Shown here in pieces: positions 6,488 to 14,646 of a stretch of DNA of 28,680 nucleotides. A program made the position numbers and the translations under genes. The first letter of the stretch is position 1. Each line of letters starts with the position of its first letter. The notes beneath the pieces are model-generated. The model had not been told where the DNA came from. It worked only from the letters and a program-made list of their open reading frames with translations, and ran no database searches. Origin of the DNA: a bacterium HR25. Its GTDB lineage: Bacteria > Chloroflexota > Dehalococcoidia > SM23-28-2 > HRbin24. The DNA lies in the NCBI GenBank assembly GCA_002898615.1, contig BEIB01000006.1:1-28680 (forward strand), read 5' to 3'.

Positions 6488-8272
6488 CTAGGCCTTGCGC
6501 TGGCGGCGGAAGGTCTCAATGACGTCCCCTTCCTGGAAGTCGTCGAAGCCCTCCACGCCGATGCCGCACTCGTAGCCGGCGGCCACGTCCCGCACGTCCT
6601 GCTGGAAGCGGCGCAGGCTGGCGATGCGGGAGGTGTGCAGCACCTCGCCGCCGCGGATGACCCGACAGGGGGCGTTGCGGACGATGACCCCCTCCCGCAC
6701 GTAGCAGCCGGCCACCCGTCCCTGGCGGACCTTGAAGACGGCCCGCACCTCCGCCCGGCCCTCCGTAACCTCCACCGTCTCCGGCTCCAGGAGCCCCTGC
6801 AGCGCCTTCTGGATATCCTCGATGAGCTCGTAGATGATCTGGTAGTGGCGCACCTGGACGCCGTTGGCCTCCGCCTCCCGGCGGGCGCCCGGCTCCATCC
6901 GCACCTGGAAGGCGATGATGACGGCCCGCGACGCCGCCGCCAGGAGGACATCGGACTCGGTGACGTTGCCGGTGCCGGCGTGGAGGACGTTGGTTCGCGT
7001 CCGCTCGCTGTTCAGGCGCTCCAGGGCGCCCCGTATGGCCTCCACGGTGCCCTGGGTATCCGCCTTGATGATGACGTTCAACTCCTTGATGGCGCCGGCC
7101 GCTATCTGACCCGCCATCTCCTCCAGGGTGATGGTGCGGGCGGCGCGGGTGGCGGTGCGCTCCTGTCGTTGCGCCTCCACCAGCTCGCGGGCGGCGTGCT
7201 CATCGGGGACGACGCGCAGGATGTCGCCGGCCTGAGGAACCTCCTCCAGCCCCATCACCCGGACGGGAGTGGAGGGGCCGGCCTCCCGTACCTGCTGGCC
7301 CCGCTCGTTGAACATGGCCTTGATCTTGCCCCAGGTGTCCCCGGCCACCACAGCGTCGCCCACCCGCAGCGTCCCCTTCTGGACGATGACGGTGGCCATG
7401 GGGCCCCGTCGCGGGTCCAGCTCCGATTCGATGATGGTGCCCACGGCGGGACGGTTGGGGTTGGCCTTCAGCTCCGATATCTCTGCCACCAGGACGATGT
7501 GCTCCAGAAGGTCGTCCAGGCCCTGGCGCGTCTTGGCCGAGACGGGCAGGGCGATGACGTCGCCCCCCCACTCCTCTATGAGGAGGCCGTGCTCGGCCAG
7601 TTGGCGCTTCACCCTCTCCGGGTCGGCGTCCGGCAGGTCCACCTTGTTGATGGCGACGATGATGGGGACGCCGGCCGCTTTGGCGTGGTCTATGGCCTCT
7701 ACCGTCTGGGGCATGACGCCGTCATCGGCGGCCACCACCAGGACGACGATGTCCGTCACCTGGGCGCCGCGGGCCCGCATGGCGGTGAAGGCCTCGTGGC
7801 CCGGGGTGTCGATGAAGGTTATCTTGTGTCCGTTCCATTCCACTTGGTAGGCGCCGATGTGCTGGGTGATGCCGCCCACCTCCTGGGCGGTGACGTTGGT
7901 CTCCCGGATGGCGTCCAGGAGGCTGGTCTTGCCGTGGTCCACGTGTCCCATCACCGTCACCACGGGGGGACGTGGCTGGAGCTGGCTGGGGTCCTCCTCT
8001 TCCTCGGCGGGCCGGGCGGCCTGGGCCGCCTCGGGGCGGGGCTCAAAGCCCAGCTCCTGGGCCAGAGCGGCGGCCGCCTCATACTCAACGGTCTGGTTGA
8101 TGTTGGCCATGATCCCCCGTCGCATCAGGCCCTTGATGACCTCTATGGGGGAGATGCCCAGCCGTTCCCCCAGCTCCCGCACGGTAATGGCCTCCGGGAG
8201 GAGGACTGCTGTGCCGCCCCTGGCGGCCGGTGCCCGTTCTCCGCCTGCTCGTGTCGTCATGCTATCTGTCAC
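6488..8272 (-). CDS. infB: Translation initiation factor IF-2 (short form)
   Basis: IF-2 is the GTPase that places initiator tRNA on the 30S subunit and promotes subunit joining. At 594 residues it is much shorter than the Escherichia coli protein, because the long N-terminal region is missing. One IF2_N module remains ([23 protein letters not shown], about 31-60), followed by an acidic linker. The GTPase motifs are GHVDHGKT (109-116), the switch [15 protein letters not shown] (155-160), NKVD (209-212) and SAK. The C-terminal domains follow, with [16 protein letters not shown] near the end. The GTG at 8272 overlaps the ylxR stop (GTGA). An ATG at 8260, four codons later, is an alternative start. 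Short IF-2 is common in several phyla, so this is not a truncation. Confidence 0.97.
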   Translation of the reverse strand: MTDSMTTRAGGERAPAARGGTAVLLPEAITVRELGERLGISPIEVIKGLMRRGIMANINQTVEYEAAAALAQELGFEPRPEAAQAARPAEEEEDPSQLQPRPPVVTVMGHVDHGKTSLLDAIRETNVTAQEVGGITQHIGAYQVEWNGHKITFIDTPGHEAFTAMRARGAQVTDIVVLVVAADDGVMPQTVEAIDHAKAAGVPIIVAINKVDLPDADPERVKRQLAEHGLLIEEWGGDVIALPVSAKTRQGLDDLLEHIVLVAEISELKANPNRPAVGTIIESELDPRRGPMATVIVQKGTLRVGDAVVAGDTWGKIKAMFNERGQQVREAGPSTPVRVMGLEEVPQAGDILRVVPDEHAARELVEAQRQERTATRAARTITLEEMAGQIAAGAIKELNVIIKADTQGTVEAIRGALERLNSERTRTNVLHAGTGNVTESDVLLAAASRAVIIAFQVRMEPGARREAEANGVQVRHYQIIYELIEDIQKALQGLLEPETVEVTEGRAEVRAVFKVRQGRVAGCYVREGVIVRNAPCRVIRGGEVLHTSRIASLRRFQQDVRDVAAGYECGIGVEGFDDFQEGDVIETFRRQRKA

Positions 8273-8565
8273 CCTTCTCTGTTGTTCAGGGCCTCGGCGT
8301 AGGCCAGGAGGGCCTGGCGGTCTTCCTGACCGATCTGGGTGCGGAGGGCACGGTCGAGCCGCCCTCGTCGCAGGGCCGCCTGCCAGCAGCTAGGATCGGC
8401 GCACAGGTAGGCGCCCCGGCCCGAGCGCTTCCCGGTGGGGTCCACCATCACCCTCCCCTCCGGCGTGCGGACGATGCGCACGAACTCCCGCTTGGCGGAG
8501 GTGCGGCGGCACCCCACGCAGGTGCGCAAGGGTATGTGCTTCCTGGGACGGGCCTGGGCCACCAT
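8269..8565 (-). CDS. ylxR: YlxR family (DUF448) RNA-binding/nucleoid-associated protein
   Basis: The 98-residue product has the YlxR core: [23 protein letters not shown], then [18 protein letters not shown] sequence around residues 50-62 (the GRGA(Y/W) signature). In other bacteria YlxR is a small basic protein reported to act in transcription regulation or RNA binding. The gene stands between nusA and infB, its usual place. No Shine-Dalgarno is evident before the ATG (8565), which lies nine bases after the nusA stop. Its own stop overlaps the infB start by four bases, so translation of the three genes is probably coupled. The ylxQ (L7Ae-like) gene often found here is absent. Confidence 0.93.
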   Translation of the reverse strand: MVAQARPRKHIPLRTCVGCRRTSAKREFVRIVRTPEGRVMVDPTGKRSGRGAYLCADPSCWQAALRRGRLDRALRTQIGQEDRQALLAYAEALNNREG

Positions 8566-8574
8566 GGCAGGGGG

Positions 8575-9999
8575 CTACTCCTCCAGGTCCTCCAGGTCTA
8601 GCTCCAGCTCCTCGTCCTCCTCTATGCGGACGCGGCGGGCGCCCTTACGGGCCTTGCGGGATTTGGCCTCCTCCTTCTCTGGCCGGGCGGACTTCCCCTT
8701 GGCCTGCGTCCCCAGCACGTCCTCGGCGAAGCGGATGACGGGCCGCGGGGTGGCCAGGAAGACCACCTCCGCCGGGGACGCCTGGGGTGCCTCGCCAGAC
8801 GGGGCCTCGGCCTCGGCGGAGACAGGCCCCCGCTCGATGACCTCCTCCCAGGGCTGGAGAGGTCGCTCCTCCTCTCGCTCCTCCGGGGGCGCCCCCTCTC
8901 GCGGCGGGGCGGCGGCCGTCTCCTCCACCGCCTCGGCGATGGCGCCCGGGTGGGCGGCCGCCACCTTCTCCAGGACGGACTCGGGCTTGATGTCGATGCG
9001 CCAGCCGGTGAGCTTGGCCGCCAGCCGGGCGTTCTGCCCCTCCTTGCCGATGGCCAGGGAGAGCTGGCGGTCCGGGACGATGACGATGGCGGTGTTCTCC
9101 TCCTCGTTGATGATGACGCGGCTCACCTGAGCGGGACTGAGGGCATTGGCGACGAAGCGGGCCGGGTCACGGTCCCACTCCACCACGTCTATACGCTCTC
9201 CTCCCAGCTCGTTGACGATGTTCTGGATGCGGAGACCCCGCAGCCCCACGCAGGCGCCCACGGGGTCTACGCCGGGCTGGCGGGCCGCCACCGCCACCTT
9301 GGTACGGTAGCCGGGCTCCCGGGCGATGGCCTTTATCTCTACCACGCCCTTGGCCACCTCTGGCACCTCCAGCTCCAGCAGCCGCTTCACCAGATCCTTG
9401 TGGGTGCGGGAGAGGACTATCTGCGGCCCCTTGGCCTGCCTCTGGACATCCAGGAGGTAGAAGCGAAGCCGCTGCCCAGGCCGGTACTGCTCCGTGCGCA
9501 CCTGCTCGGCGGCCGGGAGCACCGCCTCCGTTCGCCCCAGGTCCACAATGACCTGACGCGGCTCCACTCTCTGCACGACGCCGGAGACGATGTCCCCGCG
9601 GCGGCTGGCGAACTCCTCGTGGATCTTGTCCCGCTCCGCCTCTCGCAGCCGCTGCAGGACCACCTGCTTGGCCGTCTGGGCGGCGATGCGACCGGCGTTG
9701 GTGGGGGTCACTTCGGTGGTGATGGTGTCCCCGGGGCGGGCGTCCGGCTTGAGGCGGCGGGCCTCCTCCAGGCCGATCTCCACCTTGGGATCGGTCACCT
9801 CTTCCACCACGGTGCGGTGCTGGTAGACGTGAACGGTGCCCCGCTCCCGGTCTATGTGGACGGTAATGTTGCCCTGGAGGCCGGAGTCTTTCTTGTAAGC
9901 GGAGGCCAAGGCGGCCTCCACTGCCCGCAGGACTACCTCCCGGGGCAGGTTCTTTTCCGCCGCCATCTGCGTTATCGCTATGAGCAGCTCGCTCTTCAT
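8575..9999 (-). CDS. nusA: Transcription termination/antitermination factor NusA
   Basis: NusA binds RNA polymerase and nascent RNA and controls pausing, termination and antitermination. The 474-residue protein shows the N-terminal polymerase-binding domain (about 1-130), an S1 domain ([28 protein letters not shown]), and two KH domains ([52 protein letters not shown]). After about residue 345 the conserved part ends. A 130-residue low-complexity tail follows, first Ala/Pro/Glu-rich, then basic ([23 protein letters not shown]), and finally strongly acidic ([15 protein letters not shown]). The acidic-repeat domains of the Escherichia coli protein are not present. GGAGG lies about 11 bases before the ATG. 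It heads the operon nusA-ylxR-infB-rbfA-truB. No rimP precedes it. Confidence 0.96.
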   Translation of the reverse strand: MKSELLIAITQMAAEKNLPREVVLRAVEAALASAYKKDSGLQGNITVHIDRERGTVHVYQHRTVVEEVTDPKVEIGLEEARRLKPDARPGDTITTEVTPTNAGRIAAQTAKQVVLQRLREAERDKIHEEFASRRGDIVSGVVQRVEPRQVIVDLGRTEAVLPAAEQVRTEQYRPGQRLRFYLLDVQRQAKGPQIVLSRTHKDLVKRLLELEVPEVAKGVVEIKAIAREPGYRTKVAVAARQPGVDPVGACVGLRGLRIQNIVNELGGERIDVVEWDRDPARFVANALSPAQVSRVIINEEENTAIVIVPDRQLSLAIGKEGQNARLAAKLTGWRIDIKPESVLEKVAAAHPGAIAEAVEETAAAPPREGAPPEEREEERPLQPWEEVIERGPVSAEAEAPSGEAPQASPAEVVFLATPRPVIRFAEDVLGTQAKGKSARPEKEEAKSRKARKGARRVRIEEDEELELDLEDLEE

Positions 10000-10038
10000 G
10001 GCCGGATCGACCTCCGCCAGCCGCCTCCGTTAGAATTT

Positions 10039-10061
10039 AAAAAGGTGGGTTGCCCCACCTT
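10039..10061 (-). terminator. Intrinsic terminator or attenuator upstream of nusA
   Basis: On the minus strand an 8-bp stem (AAGGTGGG / CCCACCTT, arms 10054-10061 and 10042-10049) with a GCAA loop runs straight into TTTTT and an AT-rich stretch. It lies about 70 bases after the proS stop and 40 before nusA. It may end proS transcription, or act as a leader attenuator for nusA. No convincing promoter lies between it and nusA. Confidence 0.7.
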
Positions 10062-10101
10062 CGGGCAAGGTAATATTCCAGTGTCAATTTAGCATAACGT
10101 T

Positions 10102-10128
10102 CCCGGGGCCGCAAGGCCCAGCCCCGGG
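10102..10128 (-). other. GC-rich hairpin just after proS
   Basis: CCCGGGGC and GCCCCGGG form an 8-bp stem with an 11-base loop starting three bases after the proS stop. No T-run follows, so it is more likely an mRNA 3'-end stabiliser or pause site than a standard terminator. An isolated TTGACA (10082-10087, minus strand) follows, but no -10 box lies at the right distance. Confidence 0.5.
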
Positions 10129-10130
10129 GC

Positions 10131-11831
10131 CTAGAGGGAGAGGCGCTCTCTGATCGCCTCTGGCGCCCCCTCCAGGGGGACCAGCTCCGTCCGGGAGTCG
10201 GCGCGCCGTTTCAGCTCCACGGCGCTCTGCTCCAGGGTGCGGGGGCTCACGGTGGCCCGGACGGGCATCCCCAGGAGGTCGGCGTCCTTGAACTTTACGC
10301 CCGGCGTCTCTTCACGGTCGTCGTAGAGGACGGCCAGGCCAGCGGCCTGGAGACGGCCGTAGAGTTCCTCTGCCGCCTGCCGTACCGGCTCCCGCTCCGG
10401 GGAGAGGGCCACCAGGTGCACCTGGTAGGGGGCGAGCTCCGCCGGCCAGATGATGCCGTTCTCGTCATGGTTGGCTTCGATGACGGCGGCCAGCAATCGC
10501 TCGATGCCGATGCCGTAGCAGCCCATGATGGCGGGCCTGAGCTGACCGTCCCGGTCCAGGAAGGTGGCGCCCATCTTCTCGGAGTAGTAGGTGCCCAGTT
10601 TGAAGATGTGGCCCATCTCGATGCCCCGCCGCAGCTCCATGGGCGCCCCGCACTGGGGGCAGGGGTAGCCCTGCCCCGCCAGGGCGATATCGGCCACGAT
10701 GTCCGCCTGCCAGTCCCGGCCGTAGTTAACGTTGAGCAGGTGGAAGTCGGGGCGATTGGCGCCGGCCACCAGGTTGTGCTCCTGCGTCACCAGGTCATCG
10801 GCGACGATGGTGACGCCCCGCAGTCCCACCGCCGAGGCGGAGCCGGGGACGAAGCCGGCCTCCGCCACCTCCGCCTCGGTCATGTAGTGGAGCTCCACGG
10901 CGCCCAGGGCCCGCTTCAGTTTGGTCTCGTTGACCTCCATATCGCCGCGGATGGCGACGAAGACGGGCCGGCCATCGGCCGAATAGAAGACGGCCTTGCA
11001 GGTCTTGCTGGCCGGGATGTCCAGGAACTGGGCCAGGGCGGCGATGGTGGTGACGCCCGGGGTGGCCACCTCCTCCATGGGCCGGGGGGCCTCGTCGGCG
11101 TGGGCGGGACGCTTCTGGAAGGTGGCGATCTCGGCGTTGGCAGCGTAGCCGCAGGCGCCGCAGAAGAGGCAGGAGTCCTCCCCCACGTCCGTCAGGAACA
11201 TGAACTCGTGGGTGTCGCGGCCGCCCATGGCCCCGGCATCGGCGATGACGGGCACCGCCGGGACGCCGCAGCGGCGGAAGACGTTCTCGTAGGCCCGGTA
11301 CATCTTCTGGTAGGAGAGCTCCAGCCCCTCCCAGTCGGCGTCGAAGCTGTAGAGGTCTTTCATGGTGAACTGGCGCAGGCGTATGAGGCCGCCCCGGGGC
11401 CGCGGCTCGTCCCGGAACTTGGTCTGGATCTGGTAGAGCATCAGGGGCAGGTCGCGGTAGGAGCGGACGTGTCGCCTGAAGACCTCAACGATGACCTCCT
11501 CGTGGGTGGGGCCCAGGACGAACTCCCGCCCCCGCTTGTCCTGGAGGCGGAAGAGTATCTCCTTCATGGTGACGTCGCGCCCGGAGGCCTGCCAGACCTC
11601 TATGGGGTGGAGGACGGGGAGCATCAGCTCCTGGCCACCGGCGGCGTCCATCTCCTCCCGCACTATCTGCTCGATGCGGCGTAGCACTTTCCAGGCCAGG
11701 GGGAGGTAGGCGTAGACGCCGGCGGCCACCTGGGCCACCAGCCCGGCCTGGAGGAGGAAGCGGTGGGAGGGCGTCTCCGCCTCGGCGGGGGCCTGTCGTT
11801 GCGTCTTGCCGAAGAGCTGGCTGAGGCGCAT
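10131..11831 (-). CDS. proS: Prolyl-tRNA synthetase (bacterial type with editing insert)
   Basis: ProRS charges tRNA-Pro with proline. At 566 residues it is the bacterial form. Class II motif 1 lies around GVYAYLPLAWKVLRRIEQIVREEMDAAG, and motif 2 around FRDEPRPRGGLIRLRQFTMKDLYSF. Motif 3 is GCYGIGIERLLAAVIE. The YbaK-like editing insert sits between motifs 2 and 3, from about residue 225 to 385 (PASKTCKAVFYSADGRPVFVAIRGD). The C-terminal anticodon-binding domain (QVHLVALSPE..LLGMPVRATVSPR) is present. Two Cys pairs (CLFCGACGY and CPQCG) could bind zinc; such pairs occur in some bacterial ProRS. No Shine-Dalgarno is seen, and a promoter ends nine bases before the ATG, so the mRNA may be leaderless. 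Confidence 0.97.
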   Translation of the reverse strand: MRLSQLFGKTQRQAPAEAETPSHRFLLQAGLVAQVAAGVYAYLPLAWKVLRRIEQIVREEMDAAGGQELMLPVLHPIEVWQASGRDVTMKEILFRLQDKRGREFVLGPTHEEVIVEVFRRHVRSYRDLPLMLYQIQTKFRDEPRPRGGLIRLRQFTMKDLYSFDADWEGLELSYQKMYRAYENVFRRCGVPAVPVIADAGAMGGRDTHEFMFLTDVGEDSCLFCGACGYAANAEIATFQKRPAHADEAPRPMEEVATPGVTTIAALAQFLDIPASKTCKAVFYSADGRPVFVAIRGDMEVNETKLKRALGAVELHYMTEAEVAEAGFVPGSASAVGLRGVTIVADDLVTQEHNLVAGANRPDFHLLNVNYGRDWQADIVADIALAGQGYPCPQCGAPMELRRGIEMGHIFKLGTYYSEKMGATFLDRDGQLRPAIMGCYGIGIERLLAAVIEANHDENGIIWPAELAPYQVHLVALSPEREPVRQAAEELYGRLQAAGLAVLYDDREETPGVKFKDADLLGMPVRATVSPRTLEQSAVELKRRADSRTELVPLEGAPEAIRERLSL

Positions 11832-11840
11832 CCCAGAGGG

Positions 11841-11869
11841 AGAGTAGGGCCCGAGGGCTGGGCCGTCAA
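11841..11869 (-). promoter_or_regulatory. Candidate promoter for proS, leaderless-type spacing
   Basis: On the minus strand TTGACG (11864-11869), a 17-base spacer and TACTCT (11841-11846) precede the proS ATG. Only nine bases separate the -10 hexamer from the start codon. The -35 is a strong match (5/6) and the -10 is weak (3/6). The site lies just inside and after the end of the TIM-barrel gene. Confidence 0.45.
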
Positions 11870-11878
11870 GAGTCCACC

Positions 11879-12799
11879 CTAGGGAAGGACGCCCCGTTGC
11901 CGCAGGAAGGGCAGGGCGGCGGCTATCTCCTCTTCCGGCACCCGCTGGTTGATCTCCAGCACGCGGGGCGCCTCCCGGGGCAGGTAGCGGGCGATGTGCT
12001 CCCAGTCGGCGTCGCCCCGGCCGGGGGCGCGGTGGTCTATGACGCCGTCCACGTCGTGGATGTGGGCGCCCAGGCAGCGCTGGCCCAGCTCCTGGAGCCA
12101 GCGGTGCCCCGGCACCAGCCCCAGGCGGTCCAGCACCTCGGCGTGGCCCATATCGTGCCAGTAGCCCACTAGGCCGGGCGGGTAGGGGGCCAGAAGCTCC
12201 GCCATCTCGTCTACGCCCGGGATCTCGTGGTAGTGGTAACGGTTCTCGAGGCCGATGGCGACGCCCAGGCGGGCGGCCGTCTCCGCCAGTTCGGCCAGGG
12301 AGCGGCGGGCCCGCTCCAGGTGGGGCGGTACGGCGAGGGCCCGCAGCTCCCGGCAGCGTCGCCGCAGCGCCTCCACCTCCTCGCCCTCGCGCACTCCCTC
12401 ACGGTAGAGCCGCCTGAGGGCCTCCTCCGCCTCCCGGAGGGGACGGGCGTCCCCTATGCCTCCCAGGTGGAAGACCACGTAGCGGGCGCCAGCGCGGGCG
12501 GCCTGCTCCAGGGTGCGGCGGCCTAGCTCCACCGCCAGGGCCCGTTCCTCTTCGTCTAGGGAGGCCAGGTTCAGGGACTCGCTCCAGCGCCCGTCCCTGA
12601 CCTGGACGCGGGGCGTGGGGGCGTGCAGGGAGGGGAAGCGGACGAGGCCGCAGGCCAGCAGCTCCTCCAGCCCCTGCGGCCCTACGGTGTAGTTGATCTC
12701 CACGTTGGCGAAGCCCAGCCTGCGGGCGGCCCGCGCGAACTCCGCCATGCTGGCGAAGCGCCCCTGGGCCCACATGGTGGAGAGCGATACCTCTACCAT
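11879..12799 (-). CDS. Sugar phosphate isomerase/epimerase-like TIM-barrel protein
   Basis: The 306-residue product belongs to the xylose isomerase-like TIM-barrel / AP endonuclease 2 superfamily (PF01261). Expected metal-binding positions are visible: SLHAPTPR (His at the end of strand 3), YVVFHLGG, IGLENRYHYHEIPG (Glu), GYWHDMGHAEV (His and Asp), LGAHIHDVDGVIDHRAPGRGDADW (His and Asp) and a final VLEIN Glu. These are the ligands used by sugar isomerases, epimerases and endonuclease IV. Endonuclease IV itself is unlikely, since its longer motif set is not seen, so a sugar or cyclitol substrate is the better guess. The start is ATG 12799, where GAGGG abuts the codon, making it a weak ribosome site. 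It lies between a small membrane protein and proS on the same strand. The substrate cannot be named from sequence. Confidence 0.85.
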   Translation of the reverse strand: MVEVSLSTMWAQGRFASMAEFARAARRLGFANVEINYTVGPQGLEELLACGLVRFPSLHAPTPRVQVRDGRWSESLNLASLDEEERALAVELGRRTLEQAARAGARYVVFHLGGIGDARPLREAEEALRRLYREGVREGEEVEALRRRCRELRALAVPPHLERARRSLAELAETAARLGVAIGLENRYHYHEIPGVDEMAELLAPYPPGLVGYWHDMGHAEVLDRLGLVPGHRWLQELGQRCLGAHIHDVDGVIDHRAPGRGDADWEHIARYLPREAPRVLEINQRVPEEEIAAALPFLRQRGVLP

Positions 12800-12830
12800 C
12801 CCTCAAGTCTAGGCTAGCACCGGCGCCCTC

Positions 12831-13124
12831 CTATTCGCCAGGGCGACGGACGAGGCCACCCTCCAGCCAGACGCCCAGGGCGGTGGCCAGCCCTCCGGCC
12901 AGGAGGGCGGCCCCCAAGCTAAAGAGAAAGCCGCGAGCGTCGTCGGCGCCGGCGAGGGGGACGGCGACGCCGCCGGCCGCCCCGGCCAGGAGCGCCAGGG
13001 GGAGGGCTAGTAGAACGCCGCGGCCGCGTCGCCACAGGGCAGCGGCCACCCAGGGCAGGAGCCCCAGCAGCGCCCACACGACGAAGAAGAAGGCCAGGAA
13101 CGCCGCCCTTGCCTCTACCGTCAC
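12831..13124 (-). CDS. Small integral membrane protein, unknown function
   Basis: I do not recognise a family. The GTG at 13124 (97 residues) is set by GGAGG nine bases upstream and starts directly before the first hydrophobic helix. A longer frame to 13364 reads a low-complexity shadow of the VOC gene. Three transmembrane segments are visible at about 9-30 (FLAFFFVVWALLGLLPWVAAAL), 37-59 and 65-87, joined by a basic loop (RRGRG) and an Asp-Asp-Ala-Arg loop, and ending in RRPGE. It lies 31 bases before the TIM-barrel gene on the same strand and is divergent from the VOC gene. The hydrophobic pattern and start site support a real gene, but homologues were not checked. Confidence 0.7.
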   Translation of the reverse strand: MTVEARAAFLAFFFVVWALLGLLPWVAAALWRRGRGVLLALPLALLAGAAGGVAVPLAGADDARGFLFSLGAALLAGGLATALGVWLEGGLVRRPGE

Positions 13125-13190
13125 GATGGGCAACCTCCAGGGCCTCTCGCCCCCTGCGGCGCTTCGGCCACCGCCCGGCCAGGGCCCGCC

Positions 13191-13219
13191 TTGACCCCGT
13201 CCCTCGCCCTGCTTATAAT
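13191..13219 (+). promoter_or_regulatory. Sigma-70-type promoter for the VOC gene
   Basis: TTGACC (13191-13196), a 17-base spacer and a perfect TATAAT (13214-13219) precede the ATG at 13237. The -10 ends 17 bases before the start, so the leader would be about 10 bases with no Shine-Dalgarno. Confidence 0.82.
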
Positions 13220-13236
13220 GCCGCCAACTCCCGCCC

Positions 13237-14124
13237 ATGGCCAGCCTCGTCCAGCGGTTCGACCATCTCGTCGTCGCCGTGCGCGACCTGGATGCAGCGG
13301 TGGCCCGCTGGCGCCATCTCGGCCTCGATGTCCAGCCAGGTGGCCGCCACCCCGGCGTCGGCACTCACAACGCCATCGTCCGCTTCGGCACCGATTACCT
13401 GGAGCTGCTGGCGGTGCACGACCCGGCCGAGGCCCGTGCCGGCGGCCTGATGGCCCCCCTCCTCTCCCTCCTGGAGCGCCGGGAGGAGGCCCTGGCCGGC
13501 CTCTGTCTCGCCTCGGAGGAGATAGACGACCTGGCGCGTCGCCTGGCCGCCGCCGGTCTGGACTACGTGGGCCCCACCGCCATGTCCCGCCAGCGCCCCG
13601 ATGGCCGCCGCCTGGGCTGGCGGCTCCTCCTCCCGCGGGGCGGCCCCTGGCGCTGCCCCCTCCCCTTCTTCATCCGCTGGGACGAGCCGGACGACGTCCG
13701 CCTGCAGTGGGAGCGGCCGGGGGAGCACCCTCTGGGGGCCAGCGCCGTGGCCGCCGTCTCCCTCCTGGTTCCCGACCTGGCCCAGGCCCTGACCCTCTAC
13801 CACGAAGTCCTGGGCCTCCCCCTGGAAGGGGAGGACGGGGTGCCGGAGCTGGCGGCGCGGCGGGCCCGCCTGCGCCTGGGGGAGTGCCTCCTGGAGCTGC
13901 TGGCCCCCGTGGCCGCCGGGGAGGCGAGGGAGGAGCTGGACGCCCTGGGGCCCGGCCCCTTCCGGGCCTGCCTGCGAGTGGGGGACATGGCGACTGCCGC
14001 CGCCTACCTGAGTCAGCGGGGAGGCAGCCTCGCCCCCGAGCCGGGCCTGCCCGGGGGCCAGCGCCTCGTCTCGCCCGGCCTGGGCGTGCGGCTGGCCCTG
14101 ATCCAGGGCCCCGGCGGGCGCTAA
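13237..14124 (+). CDS. VOC superfamily protein with two glyoxalase-like modules
   Basis: The 295-residue protein opens with FDHLVVAVRDLDAAVARW, typical of vicinal oxygen chelate folds and of the glyoxalase-like domain PF13468. The first module spans roughly 1-165 (GTHNAIVRFGTDYLELLAV; LGWRLLLPRGG). A second module runs from about 168 to 290, starting AAVSLLVPDLAQALTLYHEVLGLPLEG and with LRLGECLLELLAP. His9 and the Glu in YLELLAV could be metal ligands. The second module lacks an equivalent starting His (S in AVSLLV), so at most one centre is likely to be active. The enzyme's substrate is unknown; lactoylglutathione lyase should not be assumed. It forms a single-gene unit with its own promoter, and its stop interlocks with that of the convergent DinB-like gene. 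Confidence 0.85.
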   Translation: MASLVQRFDHLVVAVRDLDAAVARWRHLGLDVQPGGRHPGVGTHNAIVRFGTDYLELLAVHDPAEARAGGLMAPLLSLLERREEALAGLCLASEEIDDLARRLAAAGLDYVGPTAMSRQRPDGRRLGWRLLLPRGGPWRCPLPFFIRWDEPDDVRLQWERPGEHPLGASAVAAVSLLVPDLAQALTLYHEVLGLPLEGEDGVPELAARRARLRLGECLLELLAPVAAGEAREELDALGPGPFRACLRVGDMATAAAYLSQRGGSLAPEPGLPGGQRLVSPGLGVRLALIQGPGGR

Positions 14125-14618
14125 AACTCCACGAAATCGCCCACGGACCGGGCGTAGGCCCAGGTGTCCAGGGCGGGCGGCTCCACGCCCAGCTGGCTGA
14201 GGATGGTCTGGGCCTGGGAGCGGTGGTCGGTTCCGTGCTGGAAGGCCTGCACCAGCACCGTCGTGGCCGGCACGCGGAAGCCCCGGTCTCCCATCCGGCG
14301 CTCCACCTGCCGCCCGGCCAGCCCCTCCGAGGCCAGGGCGATGAGGGCCTCTCCGCTGGTGTGGGCCGCCTCCGCCAGCGCCCCGAAGCCTGGCCACGGC
14401 CTCATCTCGTCCACCGTCACCTCGGGTGGGGAGCCCCGCAGGACGGTGACGTAGCGGGCCTCCGCCGCCAGGATATGGAGGAGGGCCTGGCGGAGGCTGC
14501 CCAGGGTGCCCGCCACCTGGAAGTCGAGCTGGTCGTCGGTGAGGCCGCGACAGGCCTCTATGAGTCGCAGGTTGGCCCACAGGTTCTGGCGGAAGAAATA
14601 GCCCAGCACCTCGTCCAC
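14121..14618 (-). CDS. DinB/YfiT-like putative metalloenzyme
   Basis: The 165-residue product fits the DinB-like four-helix-bundle superfamily (not DNA polymerase IV). The expected three histidines are visible: one in LLHILAAEARYV (about residue 48) and two in AFQHGTDHRSQAQ (about 128 and 132). These usually bind a divalent metal in thiol-dependent transferases of the family. The N-terminus (DEVLGYFFRQNLWANLRLIEAC) and ending (LDTWAYARSVG) are typical. The start is a GTG at 14618, with AGGAG about 7 bases upstream. It follows ispG by 28 bases and is probably the last gene of the rpsB operon. The spacer contains a perfect 14-base palindrome (GCCTCTGCAGAGGC, 14632-14645). The biochemical role is unknown. 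Confidence 0.88.
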   Translation of the reverse strand: MDEVLGYFFRQNLWANLRLIEACRGLTDDQLDFQVAGTLGSLRQALLHILAAEARYVTVLRGSPPEVTVDEMRPWPGFGALAEAAHTSGEALIALASEGLAGRQVERRMGDRGFRVPATTVLVQAFQHGTDHRSQAQTILSQLGVEPPALDTWAYARSVGDFVEF

Positions 14619-14646
14619 TGCGCCACTCCTCGCCTCTGCAGAGGCC

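Noticed and set aside
6479..8302. Open frame of 607 codons on the plus strand
   Set aside because: It is antisense to infB; long antisense frames are expected in GC-rich DNA, and the translation is Gly/Leu/His-rich low complexity with no family signature.
10082..10087. Consensus TTGACA upstream of nusA as a promoter
   Set aside because: At 15-18 bases downstream only GC-rich sequence (such as CCGAAG) is found, with no -10 box.
13125..13364. N-terminal extension of the 97-residue membrane protein
   Set aside because: The extension is Arg/Pro/Thr/Ser-rich low complexity, overlaps the VOC gene and its promoter, and a good ribosome site marks GTG 13124 instead.
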